From positions 1 through 26,122 of the forward strand of contig JAVXNW010000028.1 in assembly GCA_036645575.1 (NCBI GenBank): a DNA stretch of 26,122 nt, in the 5' to 3' direction. The DNA is from JAVXNW01 sp036645575 (GTDB taxonomy: Bacteria > Bacillota > Clostridia > Christensenellales > Aristaeellaceae). The notes beneath the pieces were generated by a model that was given only the letters and a program-made list of their open reading frames with translations, was not told the origin of the DNA and ran no database searches. Of the stretch, positions 6,981 through 15,792 are shown one piece after another (position 1 is the stretch's first letter; every line of letters starts with the position of its first letter). Position numbers and translations under genes: made by a program.

Positions 6981-9900
6981 TTTGGCACACGAGCGCGAGC
7001 GCGTACAGGACGATCCCCTCTCCATCCTCAAATACTGCGGGATTCAATACTGGACATTTTATCCCGCAGACGACAGCGCCGTGCCCGGTCTAAACGCCAT
7101 GGCGGCGCTTAGCGCTTCAAAATCATGGGCCCATTTCCCGCAAGCGCTGATTGATATGGGGCTCATTCACAAAAGCAGCGCCAAAGAATGGCTGCAGCTT
7201 CACGCGCGCATTAAGCAGGGCGAAGCGGACATTGCCAGCGAAATACAGGTGCTCGAGCAGGGCATACCCATCTGGAAGCGCATCCAATATCACACGGCTT
7301 TTGACGAGAGCGGTCGCCCCGTGCGCTCGGTGGGGATTGCCGAAAACATCAGCGCCCACAAGCGCCTTGCGGATCATTACTTTCAGGCCGCCAAGCAATG
7401 CGGGGTGACGGTGTGGATGTTTGACCTTGCGAGCAAGACGATTTACGACTTCAACAACGCCACGCGCATCAAGGCTTTTGAGGGCGTTCACACCATTTAC
7501 CATGTGCCCGAGGTGTTTGCGCAGCCCGACAGCACGCTGTATCCGGAGGATGTTCCGGCGCTTTATGAGATGTATCGCAAAATTTATGCCGGCGAAAAAA
7601 CGGCCACAAGCGTCGGACGCTGGCGCAACAGCGGCAGCGAGGCCTTGTGGTGGTACGAAATTTCTTATACGACGTTGTTTGACGACGAGGGTGCGCCTGT
7701 GCGCGCAATCGGTACGGCCATTGACATCTCCGAGCGCGTCCGGTTAAGCGCGCACTACGACGAGGAAACCAACTGGCGCAAGATGCACAACCGGGACGTC
7801 ATCGGCTCCTATAAAATGAATTTGACCTGCAACCTATGCGAGGATGGCCAAAGCGATAACCCGACCATATTGAGCTTTCAGGGCAACGGAACGGTGGACG
7901 GATTTTTTGAGCGCGAGTACGCGATCCACATGGACGCGGAGGAATTGGCGGCATACAAGGCGATCTTCAACCGCGAAAGCCTGCTCGAGCGCTATCGCAA
8001 GGGTCAGACGAGCATCACGCAAGAGTCCTATGTGAACTTCGGCGCGGGCAAAATCCTTTGGGTCAAAGTGGAAATCGACATGTTCCTAAACCCTCAAAGC
8101 GGCGACGTGGAGGCCTACATCTATGCGACCGACATAGACCAAAAGAAGATGGCGCAGGCGCTTGTGGATGCCGTGGTCAGCATGGATTACGACTATCTGG
8201 CGCTGCTGGACACCGCGACGGACAGCTATAGCATTTTTTCCAAGGCGGCGAACAAGACGCCGCTTCCGCCGTTTTGCGCCAGCAGTTATGAGCGCGAGGT
8301 CGAAAGCTATGCGCGAAAATTCTTGGTTGAGGAGGATGTTGAGCAAAACATCTTCGATATGTCCTATAAAAATATATTTACGCAGTTGGCAAAAGAGGCA
8401 ATTTACACGACCTATACCCGCGTTCGGGAGCCAGACGGGCGCATTACGCGCAAAAAATTGCGCTTTTCCTACCTGGATAAGGCGCACCGGCAAATCATCT
8501 TGACGCGCAGCGACATCACGGACATCTACAACGAGGAGCAGCGGAAAAACGCGGCGCTGGGCGACGCGCTGTTGGCCGCGCAGCAGGCGAACGCCGCCAA
8601 GTCGGAATTTCTCTCGCGCATGAGCCATGAAATCAGGACGCCGATGAACACGATCATCGGCATGTCCACCCTGGCCGCAAGTTGCGTAAACGACCCCGAG
8701 CAGGTGTCGGAGTACCTCTCAAAGGTGGGCATTTCCGCGCGCTTCTTGCTTTCGCTCATCAACGACATTCTGGATATGTCCCGCATCGAGAGCGGCAAGG
8801 TGCTCATCCACAACGAGAAAATCCCCTTCGAGGCGTTTATCGCCGGCATCAACGGCATTTGCCACACCCAAGCCCAGCAAAAGGGCGTGGACTATGACGC
8901 GATCCTCTTGAGCTTTACCGAGGACAACTACATCGGCGACGCCATGAAGCTTCAGCAAGTGCTGATCAACATCCTCTCTAACGCCATTAAGTTTACTTCG
9001 CCCGGCGGAAAAGTGCAGTTTACGATCCATCAGGAAAAAATCAGCCGGGATGAGGCCGTGATGAAATTCACGGTCAACGACACCGGCATCGGCATAAGCG
9101 ACGAGTTTCTGCCGCGCCTTTTCGATCCCTTTGAGCAGCAGTGCGGCGGGTCCACCACGCCCTACGCCGGGACCGGACTGGGGCTGGCCATCTCGAAAAA
9201 CCTCGTCGATCTGATGGGCGGAAAGATCAGCGTCAACAGCATCGAGGGCATTGGCAGCGAGTTTGTGGTGGAAGTCAAATTGGGGGTTTTAGAAAACAGC
9301 CATCAGGCGGAATTGGCCAAGCGCTTGATCCCCTTTGAAAACCTCAAAGCGCTCATTGTGGACGACGACATCATCATCTGCCAGCACACCCGGCAAATAC
9401 TGCTGGACATGCGCCTGCAGGCGGAATATGTGGTCTCCGGCGCCAAGGCGATCGAGGCGGTGCGGGTGAAGCGGGACAAGAAGGACTGCTACGACATCAT
9501 TTTGGTGGACTGGAAGATGCCGGACATGAACGGCATTGAGACCGTCCGCGAAATTCGCAAGCTGGTTGGGCCGGACGTCACCATCATCATCATGACCGCC
9601 TACGACTGGGCGGCGATTGAAGCAGAGGCCAAGCAGGCGGGCGTCAACTTGCTCATCTCAAAGCCCCTGTTCCAGTCCTCGCTGCACGACGCCTTTGAAA
9701 AAATCTATCTGGGCAAGGTACTGCCCACAGAACCCTTGCCCCTTGCGGAATATGACTTCACCGGAAAGCGGGTGCTGCTTGTCGAGGATCACCTGCTCAA
9801 CATCGAGGTGGCCAAAAAGCTGTTGAACGCCAAGCACCTGATGGTGGAGGTCGCCGAGAACGGCTTGCAGGCGATTGAGACATTCGCCCAAAAAGGCGAC

Positions 9901-10149
9901 GGCTATTACGACGCGATCCTGATGGACATTCGGATGCCGGTGATGGACGGCCTGACCGCCGCCAAGTCGATCCGGCAGATGCGCAAGGCGGACGCAAAGG
10001 GCATTCCGATCATCGCCATGACGGCCAACGCGTTTGACGAGGACATCGAAAAGACCAAGGCTGCCGGGATGAACGCGCACCTTGCCAAGCCCATTGATCC
10101 GCAGCTCTTGTATCAGACCATGGAGCGATTTTTACAAAAGGAGGCCTAG
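6967..10149 (+). CDS. Soluble hybrid sensor histidine kinase, PAS-rich, two receiver domains
   Basis: 1060 aa, no transmembrane segment, so cytoplasmic. Two PAS domains (about 20-137 and 138-258) are followed by two further PAS-like modules (about 264-392 and 399-522) and a short coiled coil. HisKA follows with His554 in SHEIRTPMN, and HATPase with N-box Asn668/Asn672, DTGIGIS at Asp705 and GTGLGLAISK from Gly735. Receiver 1 has Asp799/Asp800, Asp848 and Lys899; receiver 2 has Glu940/Asp941, Asp987 and Lys1041. All catalytic residues look intact. There is no HPt or DNA-binding domain, so the phosphoryl group must pass to a partner encoded elsewhere. ATG 6967 is chosen for AAAGGTG 8 nt upstream; ATG 6946 is an alternative. 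The gene lies 4 bp from its paralogue downstream. Confidence 0.88.
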   Translation: MKQDDLAHERERVQDDPLSILKYCGIQYWTFYPADDSAVPGLNAMAALSASKSWAHFPQALIDMGLIHKSSAKEWLQLHARIKQGEADIASEIQVLEQGIPIWKRIQYHTAFDESGRPVRSVGIAENISAHKRLADHYFQAAKQCGVTVWMFDLASKTIYDFNNATRIKAFEGVHTIYHVPEVFAQPDSTLYPEDVPALYEMYRKIYAGEKTATSVGRWRNSGSEALWWYEISYTTLFDDEGAPVRAIGTAIDISERVRLSAHYDEETNWRKMHNRDVIGSYKMNLTCNLCEDGQSDNPTILSFQGNGTVDGFFEREYAIHMDAEELAAYKAIFNRESLLERYRKGQTSITQESYVNFGAGKILWVKVEIDMFLNPQSGDVEAYIYATDIDQKKMAQALVDAVVSMDYDYLALLDTATDSYSIFSKAANKTPLPPFCASSYEREVESYARKFLVEEDVEQNIFDMSYKNIFTQLAKEAIYTTYTRVREPDGRITRKKLRFSYLDKAHRQIILTRSDITDIYNEEQRKNAALGDALLAAQQANAAKSEFLSRMSHEIRTPMNTIIGMSTLAASCVNDPEQVSEYLSKVGISARFLLSLINDILDMSRIESGKVLIHNEKIPFEAFIAGINGICHTQAQQKGVDYDAILLSFTEDNYIGDAMKLQQVLINILSNAIKFTSPGGKVQFTIHQEKISRDEAVMKFTVNDTGIGISDEFLPRLFDPFEQQCGGSTTPYAGTGLGLAISKNLVDLMGGKISVNSIEGIGSEFVVEVKLGVLENSHQAELAKRLIPFENLKALIVDDDIIICQHTRQILLDMRLQAEYVVSGAKAIEAVRVKRDKKDCYDIILVDWKMPDMNGIETVREIRKLVGPDVTIIIMTAYDWAAIEAEAKQAGVNLLISKPLFQSSLHDAFEKIYLGKVLPTEPLPLAEYDFTGKRVLLVEDHLLNIEVAKKLLNAKHLMVEVAENGLQAIETFAQKGDGYYDAILMDIRMPVMDGLTAAKSIRQMRKADAKGIPIIAMTANAFDEDIEKTKAAGMNAHLAKPIDPQLLYQTMERFLQKEA

Positions 10150-10153
10150 CGCC

Positions 10154-12928
10154 ATGAAAAAGTTGGCCGAAATAGAAGCCGACTTAATCGACCTAGCCCT
10201 CCCGATCGGGCTGGTGATCGCGGAGGCAACATCGCGCCTCCCGATCATTTGCGTCAATGACATGTTCGTAAAACTGCTGGGGTTTTCCAATGCGGAGGAG
10301 CTGATTGACGCCTATGACGGCTCCGCGTGGGCGTTTGTCTCGCCGCTTGACGTAGGGCGGCTCACGGCCTATGCGGCCACGCGCATGGGTCGTTCCGAGG
10401 CCTACGAGATCACCTACCGCGCGCTGCGCAAAGATGGAACGCTCGTATGGCTCAATCAAAATTCCCGGCACGCGCTGGACGACGCGGGGCGGGAGGTCGT
10501 ATTTGCCTACTGCACCGACATCACCGCGCAAAAGCAGGCCGAGCACGCGCTGCGCGAAAGCGAGTCCCGCTACGCGGCCGCGATCCGCTCCGCCAACGTC
10601 AACATTTGGGAATATGATTACGCTACCGACGCCATGACCCTCCTTTCCAGGTCCCCCAAAGTCAATTATGCCAGTAGCGTCGTCGAAAATTATACCCGCG
10701 TCGTGCTTTCCGAGGGGCATATCAGCGAGGCGTGCGCCCCCTTGCTGCTTGAGATGATCGACAAGCTTAAAGGCGGCGCAAAGGAGGTCTCAGCCGACCT
10801 TTGGATTCGGGAAAGGCGCGAGGATGATTTCTGGTGCGAGCACGTCGTCTACACCAACGCCTTTGACGACGAGGGACGCCCGGTCCGCGCGTACTGCGTG
10901 GGGCAGGACGTCACCAAGGAAAAGGAAGCGGAAAAGCGCTATCGCGACGAGCGCTCCTACCGCGAGGCCATGCAGACGGCGACGATGGCCTCGATCAACG
11001 TAAACCTGACGCAAGATACGATCTTGGACCATAAGAGCATCTTCCCGGAAGTGACCGCGCACATGGACGCCGCAAAAACGGCGCAGGCCTATTTCGAGCA
11101 GGTCTATACGGAGCTTACCACCCAAGAGATGCGCAGGCGCGGCGCGTCCGTGTTTAGCCGAAACGCCATGCTTCGGCAGTTTGCCAGCGGCAAGACCACG
11201 CTGTCGATGGAGTTTACGCGCGAGATCGCGGGGCGCAGCTACTGGATTGTGGTGACGGCGCACATGATGAAAAAGGCGGATACCAACGAGGTCATTGCGT
11301 TTCTATATTCGACCAACGTGACCAACGAGCGCACGATGCAGCACGTGATGAACGCCATTGCCAAGAGCGATTACGACTTTTTGGTGGTGGTGGACGCGCT
11401 GCGAAACGCCGCGGTGCGCTACAGCGAAAAGGACTTGGGCAACGACTATGCCTACAAGAGCGAGCGCTTTGAGCCCGATACGCAGGCGTATGTGCGGCGC
11501 TATATCTGCGCTGAGGACGCTGACCGCGTTATGGCCGAGCTCACGCTCAAGCATATTCTTTCTCAGCTCGACGCCCACGAGACCTACAGCATCTTTTACG
11601 CCATACCCAACCCAAGCAGCGGGCGCTTTCAAAAGCAGCTGCGCTTCAGCTACATCAACCGCGCGCTAAAAAGCGTCCTGATGACCCGAACCGATATCAC
11701 GGCGGCGGTCGAGGAGCAAGAAAAGAAAAACCAAGCGCTGGTTGCGGCGGTCGATATGGCGGAGCGCGCCAACGCCGCAAAGTCGGAATTTCTCTCCCGC
11801 GTCAGCCATGAAATCAGAACGCCGATGAACGCCATCATGGGCATGAATCAGCTCGCGACGCAGCATTTGGGCGACGAGGCCTTCGTCCGCGATTGTATTG
11901 AAAAATCGCAGTACGCCTCCCAGTATTTGTTGCAGCTTCTGGGCGACATCCTGGATATGTCCAAGATCGAGAGCGGCAAGGTGACGCTCAAGCGCGAGGT
12001 GATCGCCTGCAAGCCCTTTTTGGATGCCATCCGCACGATCGTCGAAACGCAGGCGTCCGCAAAAGGGGTTCACTACGTCGTGACGCAGTTTAAAGGCACT
12101 AAAAGCGGCTACGTGGGCGACGGCGTCCGGCTCCAACAGATCCTGATCAACATCCTGACCAACGCGGTAAAGTTTACGCCTTCGGGCGGAACGGTTCACC
12201 TAGACATCGCGCAGCTTGCGGAAAACGAGCGCCGGGCGATCATCCGCTTTACCATCACCGACACCGGCATCGGCATAAGTCCCACATTTTTGCCGAATAT
12301 CTTTAATCCCTTTTCGCAGGAGCATGGCGGCACAAGGTCGGGCTATGGCGGCAGCGGTTTGGGTCTTGCCATCTCGAAAAACCTCGCGCAGCTGATGGGC
12401 GGGGATATCTTCGTCGAGAGCGCGCTGGGCGCGGGGACGACTTTCCGGGTGGAAATTCCCCTTGGCATGCCGGAAAATTTTTCGGCGGACGATCCTCCGG
12501 AAGCTTTCCCCGAAACGGATCTCGAATGCGACCTGGGAGGCAAAACCGTCCTGCTGGTGGAGGATCACGCGCTCAATATCATGGTGGCGACAAAGCTGCT
12601 GGAATATAAAAACGCCCGCGTAGACGTGGCGGAAAACGGGCAGATCGGCCTTCGGATGTTTTCGGAAGCGCCCGAACACACCTACGACGCGGTGCTCATG
12701 GACATCAGAATGCCGGTGATGGACGGGCTGGAAGCCGCTGCGGGCATTCGCGCGTTGGATAGCGCGTGGGCAAAGGCGGTGCCGATCATCGCCATGTCCG
12801 CCAACGCGTTTGAAGACGATCGGCTCAAGTCCCAAAGTGCCGGCATGAACGCGCACCTTTCCAAGCCCATTGACGCGCAGCTGCTCTACCAGACCCTCCG
12901 GCAGCTGATGGACGCCAACCCCGCGTAG
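10154..12928 (+). CDS. Soluble hybrid sensor histidine kinase, PAS-rich, one receiver domain
   Basis: 924 aa, cytoplasmic, paralogous to the preceding kinase. A PAS domain at about 1-125 (with WLNQNSRHALDDAGREVVFA, a typical PAC end) and PAS 2 at about 137-255 are followed by the same two PAS-like modules as the neighbour (about 268-390 and 392-515). HisKA has His552 in SHEIRTPMNA; HATPase has Asn666/Asn670, DTGIGIS and GSGLGLAISK. A single receiver carries Glu803/Asp804, Asp850 and Lys904; it matches receiver 2 of the neighbour, so receiver 1 is absent here. No output domain or HPt is present. AAAGGAGG (10137-10144) precedes ATG 10154; the longer open frame upstream overlaps the previous gene and is a shadow. 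The two kinases are clearly co-transcribed. Confidence 0.88.
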   Translation: MKKLAEIEADLIDLALPIGLVIAEATSRLPIICVNDMFVKLLGFSNAEELIDAYDGSAWAFVSPLDVGRLTAYAATRMGRSEAYEITYRALRKDGTLVWLNQNSRHALDDAGREVVFAYCTDITAQKQAEHALRESESRYAAAIRSANVNIWEYDYATDAMTLLSRSPKVNYASSVVENYTRVVLSEGHISEACAPLLLEMIDKLKGGAKEVSADLWIRERREDDFWCEHVVYTNAFDDEGRPVRAYCVGQDVTKEKEAEKRYRDERSYREAMQTATMASINVNLTQDTILDHKSIFPEVTAHMDAAKTAQAYFEQVYTELTTQEMRRRGASVFSRNAMLRQFASGKTTLSMEFTREIAGRSYWIVVTAHMMKKADTNEVIAFLYSTNVTNERTMQHVMNAIAKSDYDFLVVVDALRNAAVRYSEKDLGNDYAYKSERFEPDTQAYVRRYICAEDADRVMAELTLKHILSQLDAHETYSIFYAIPNPSSGRFQKQLRFSYINRALKSVLMTRTDITAAVEEQEKKNQALVAAVDMAERANAAKSEFLSRVSHEIRTPMNAIMGMNQLATQHLGDEAFVRDCIEKSQYASQYLLQLLGDILDMSKIESGKVTLKREVIACKPFLDAIRTIVETQASAKGVHYVVTQFKGTKSGYVGDGVRLQQILINILTNAVKFTPSGGTVHLDIAQLAENERRAIIRFTITDTGIGISPTFLPNIFNPFSQEHGGTRSGYGGSGLGLAISKNLAQLMGGDIFVESALGAGTTFRVEIPLGMPENFSADDPPEAFPETDLECDLGGKTVLLVEDHALNIMVATKLLEYKNARVDVAENGQIGLRMFSEAPEHTYDAVLMDIRMPVMDGLEAAAGIRALDSAWAKAVPIIAMSANAFEDDRLKSQSAGMNAHLSKPIDAQLLYQTLRQLMDANPA

Positions 12929-12935
12929 AAACGCA

Positions 12936-14285
12936 TTAGGCCATCTCGCGGCGCTCGAGGATTTTCTTCATGGCGAGGGCGTGGATCACCGCGGAGCCCA
13001 GCGGGCCCAGCACGTCGGAGATGGGCTCCGCGTAAAAGGCCGCCTCCGCGCCAAAGGCCGCCGGCAGGATGAACAGCGCGACGAAATACACGAGCTTGCG
13101 CCAAAATGACAGCGGCAGCGCGTAGCGCACCTGCCCCACGGCGGTAAACCCGTCGATGACCTCGTACTGCACGCCCAGCGGCACCAGCGCGATCGTGCAC
13201 ACCCGGATCGCCCAAGTCGCCTTCTCGGCTAGCGCGACATCGGTCGTAAATAGGCGCACAAACAGCGGCCCCGCGACGTTTGCGAGCACAAACATGATGA
13301 ACGTATACCCGATACACAGCCCGAATATCCGCCTTTGCGCGTCGAGCACCCGCTGCGTCTTGCGCGCGCCGTAGTTGTAGGCGAGGATCGCCTGCGTGCC
13401 GGCGCTGATCCCGCCAAGGGGCATGGTCACGACCAGCATGAAGCTCTGCACGATGGTCGCGCAGGTGATGAGCATGTCGCCCCGCGCGCCGCCATACTGC
13501 TTGAGCACCGCGTTCATCGCAATGATCATCACGTTGTCAACCGCGATAATGGCAAAGGGCGTAAAGCCCAGCGACAGAACCGCTTGAACCACCTTTTTGC
13601 TGTAGCCGGCGAAGGTGATCGGGATCTGCGCCTGCCTGCCCAGCAGAAAATGCAGCACATACGCGCAGCTCGCCATCTGGGAGAGCACGGTCGCGAGCGC
13701 GGCGCCCTTGACGTTCATGCCCAAGGTGAAGATGAAGAGGGGATCGAGCAGGATGTTGAGCACCGCCCCCAGCACGACCGAGGCCATCGCCTTGCGGGCG
13801 TAGCCCTGCGCGACGACGAACGAATTGAGCCCGGTTGCCAGCAGCGCAAACACCGTTCCAGTCATATACACCCAAAAATACTCGCTGGCAAAGGGGAGCG
13901 TTTGTTCGCTTGCGCCAAAAAGGCGCAGCATCGGCTCGCGCAGCGGAATCATGACCGCGATCAGCGCGAGGGAAAAGCCGATGATGAGCATAAAGCAGTT
14001 GGCGAGTATGGCGCGCGCGGACTTGTCGTCGCCCTCGCCCATGCAAATGCTCATGCGCGGCGCGCCGCCCACGCCAACCAGCGAGGCGACCGAGCCGATC
14101 ATGGTGAGCACCGGCCCGCACACGCCGACGCCGGCCAAGGCCAAGTCTCCGATGCCGGGGATGTGGCCGATGTACATGCGATCGACGATGCTGTAAAGGA
14201 CGCTCACAAACTGGGCGAGCATACTGGGCAGTGCGATTCGCCACACCAATTGCTTGATGTCATCGCGCCCCAGATTGTTTTCCAT
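12936..14285 (-). CDS. MATE family efflux transporter
   Basis: 449 aa with about 12 hydrophobic segments. The N-terminus (IKQLVWRIALPSMLAQFVSV, then LYSIVDRMYIGHIPGIGDLA) and the second-half motif AGTQAILAYNYGARKTQRVL are MATE features; it resembles the MepA-like branch rather than the exporter at 5277. It exports an unidentified small molecule using an ion gradient. The start is ATG 14285 with AGGAGG at 14293-14298; the upstream in-frame extension has no ribosome binding site and is leader. The gene converges on the second hybrid kinase with only 7 bp between stops and no terminator between them, so read-through antisense transcription is possible. Confidence 0.92.
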   Translation of the reverse strand: MENNLGRDDIKQLVWRIALPSMLAQFVSVLYSIVDRMYIGHIPGIGDLALAGVGVCGPVLTMIGSVASLVGVGGAPRMSICMGEGDDKSARAILANCFMLIIGFSLALIAVMIPLREPMLRLFGASEQTLPFASEYFWVYMTGTVFALLATGLNSFVVAQGYARKAMASVVLGAVLNILLDPLFIFTLGMNVKGAALATVLSQMASCAYVLHFLLGRQAQIPITFAGYSKKVVQAVLSLGFTPFAIIAVDNVMIIAMNAVLKQYGGARGDMLITCATIVQSFMLVVTMPLGGISAGTQAILAYNYGARKTQRVLDAQRRIFGLCIGYTFIMFVLANVAGPLFVRLFTTDVALAEKATWAIRVCTIALVPLGVQYEVIDGFTAVGQVRYALPLSFWRKLVYFVALFILPAAFGAEAAFYAEPISDVLGPLGSAVIHALAMKKILERREMA

Positions 14286-14470
14286 GGACGATCCTCCTAA
14301 AATACAAATGAACTTTTCCGCGCGGAAAATCCCCCGCCAATGTCCGCGCGCAGAAATAACGCGCCCCGCCGGCACGGCAAGGCGCGCGTATGCGCTATAA
14401 CCTTCGTCGCCTTGGCGGCCGCTCGGGCCGTCTTAAAGGCGCTTGGTACCATGGGTGAGTATAACACGGG
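14286..14470 (-). promoter_or_regulatory. Structured GC-rich leader of the MATE gene with 16-bp palindrome
   Basis: Between a weak -10 (TATACT, near 14457-14462) and the start codon lies a leader of ~170 nt. A perfect 16-bp palindrome TTTTCCGCGCGGAAAA sits at 14314-14329, 15 bp upstream of the ribosome binding site. Upstream are two further GC-rich stem-loops: CGCCTT/AAGGCG around 14406-14440 and ACGCGC/GCGCGT around 14359-14391. No known riboswitch consensus was recognised. The palindrome could be a dimeric regulator's operator. Confidence 0.4.
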
Positions 14471-14526
14471 CATTGTGATTGAGAAACGGCGGAATGGTTA
14501 AAAAGTCTCGTTCTTCGCGCGCGGCT

Positions 14527-15678
14527 TTATTTGCCGGGATGACTCACGCACGCGGCGAAGAGTGTCTGGCCGCTTTCCTCGTCGCGCACCAGCAGGATGA
14601 ACGGGCGGTCAAATGTCAGCGGGATCGGCGGCTCCATGACCGCCTTCACCATCATCGCGACCTCGGTCACGGCGGCGGCGGTGGTGCCCTGCTCGTCCAT
14701 CGCGAGGCATGCCTTCTGGAACACCTGGCCGATAAACAGGTCGCGCGCGCCGTTCATGTTGGAGAAATCCGCATCCACGCTTGTCGCGGTCTTGAGCCCC
14801 AGCGCCGCAAGCGTTGCGGTCATGTCGCTTTCCTTGGCGAGGTTGAGCTTGGGCAGCGCGAGCGCGAGGTTTTGCTCGGTCATGCCGTCAAAGAACGCAT
14901 AGCCCTCTTGGGCGAGGCTGGAAAGCGCCGCATCCATTCCGCCTTCGGGGGGCAGGATAAAGTAAGCGGCGAGATGGCCGTTTGCGTAGGGCAGGCGCAG
15001 CAGGTTGGTATCGCCCAGCACGCAGTCCACAAACTCGTCTTGGTGCATGAAGGACGTGGTGATCTCGCCGTCCGGCGCGTGAAAGACGCCGTCTTGCGTG
15101 TTGGCCGGGTTAAATGGGCTCTGCCAGTCGGCCTTGAGCGAAATGGCGTTTAGAAGCACCAGCTGGGTCTTGGGGTCGAGCGGCTGGGACAGGAGCGGAT
15201 CGATCAGGCCGCCGGTCTGCTCCTTCGCCCAGGCGTTGATGTCCTCAAGCGCGCTCTCTTTTAGGTCAAAGCAGTTCGCGCCGTAGCCCTCAAGCGCCGC
15301 AAGATAGCTGTCAAGCAGCGCGTCGCGCTCGGCGGCAAAGAGCGCGTTGGCCGTCACAACCGACGGGTCGTCCAGCGCAATCGTAGAAGGCGCTGGAACG
15401 TCCAGCAATTGAAGCATCTCCGCAAGCGTTTCGCCGTTTGCGCCCGCCGCGGCCATCGAAAGCGCCTCGGCCAAGCTGTAGGGGGAGATGAGCGCGTCGC
15501 CATCCTGCGCGTAAAGCTGTTTGAGCATCGCAAAGCCCAACGCTTCACCCGCTATCGTCCGCTGCGAGACGGGCGCGGTCTGCGAGGTGACGAGCATGGG
15601 CGACGTCTGCGCGGCCTGCGCGCAGGGCACGGTGAGCAGCGCAAGCGCCAGCGTGGTCAATAGCATTTTTCGGATCAT
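14527..15678 (-). CDS. Secreted serpin (serine protease inhibitor)
   Basis: 383 aa, the usual serpin length plus a signal peptide (LLTTLALALLTVPCAQA, cleavage after AQA). Serpin landmarks are ISPYSLAEALSMAAAGANGE near the N-terminus, LVLLNAISLKADWQSPF, a reactive-centre hinge EQGTTAAAVTEVAMMVKAVM and the closing FDRPFILLV. The hinge has Gly at P15, Thr at P14 and small residues at P12-P10, as in inhibitory serpins. Counting 17 residues from the hinge Glu puts Lys345 at P1 and Ala346 at P1', which predicts inhibition of trypsin-like proteases. The start is ATG 15678 with AAGGAGG 9 nt upstream; a much longer open frame continues upstream but runs antisense to the next gene. It is divergent from the metallo-beta-lactamase-fold gene. 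Confidence 0.93.
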   Translation of the reverse strand: MIRKMLLTTLALALLTVPCAQAAQTSPMLVTSQTAPVSQRTIAGEALGFAMLKQLYAQDGDALISPYSLAEALSMAAAGANGETLAEMLQLLDVPAPSTIALDDPSVVTANALFAAERDALLDSYLAALEGYGANCFDLKESALEDINAWAKEQTGGLIDPLLSQPLDPKTQLVLLNAISLKADWQSPFNPANTQDGVFHAPDGEITTSFMHQDEFVDCVLGDTNLLRLPYANGHLAAYFILPPEGGMDAALSSLAQEGYAFFDGMTEQNLALALPKLNLAKESDMTATLAALGLKTATSVDADFSNMNGARDLFIGQVFQKACLAMDEQGTTAAAVTEVAMMVKAVMEPPIPLTFDRPFILLVRDEESGQTLFAACVSHPGK

Positions 15679-15737
15679 TTGCCAATTTCCTCCTTCAGGT
15701 GTTTTACGGGGATTAGACAGATGCGCCCTGCCAAAGG

Positions 15738-15766
15738 TTGCATGGCGGGGAACGACGGGGTATAAT
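15738..15766 (+). promoter_or_regulatory. Promoter of the metallo-beta-lactamase-fold gene
   Basis: TTGCAT (15738-15743), 17-bp spacer, perfect TATAAT (15761-15766), about 27 bp before the gene. Confidence 0.7.
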
Positions 15767-15792
15767 GAGCGGAAGAAAGAAGGGCGGAAGGC

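Noticed and set aside
6779..6988. 69-codon minus-strand frame across the kinase leader
   Set aside because: Pro-rich shadow lying over a consensus plus-strand promoter; no start signals.
10082..10153. N-terminal extension of the second hybrid kinase
   Set aside because: The extra codons lie inside the end of the first kinase gene in another frame, whereas ATG 10154 has a full AAAGGAGG site at proper distance.
13335..14300. 321-codon plus-strand frame opposite the second MATE gene
   Set aside because: His/Arg/Asp-rich composition and lack of any ribosome site are typical of antisense frames in GC-rich DNA; the MATE protein on the other strand is unambiguous.
14286..14470. Guanidine (ykkC-type) or other known riboswitch in the MATE leader
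   Set aside because: MATE genes are sometimes under riboswitch control, but none of the conserved ykkC or mini-ykkC motifs could be found by eye; only palindromes and GC-rich stems are present.
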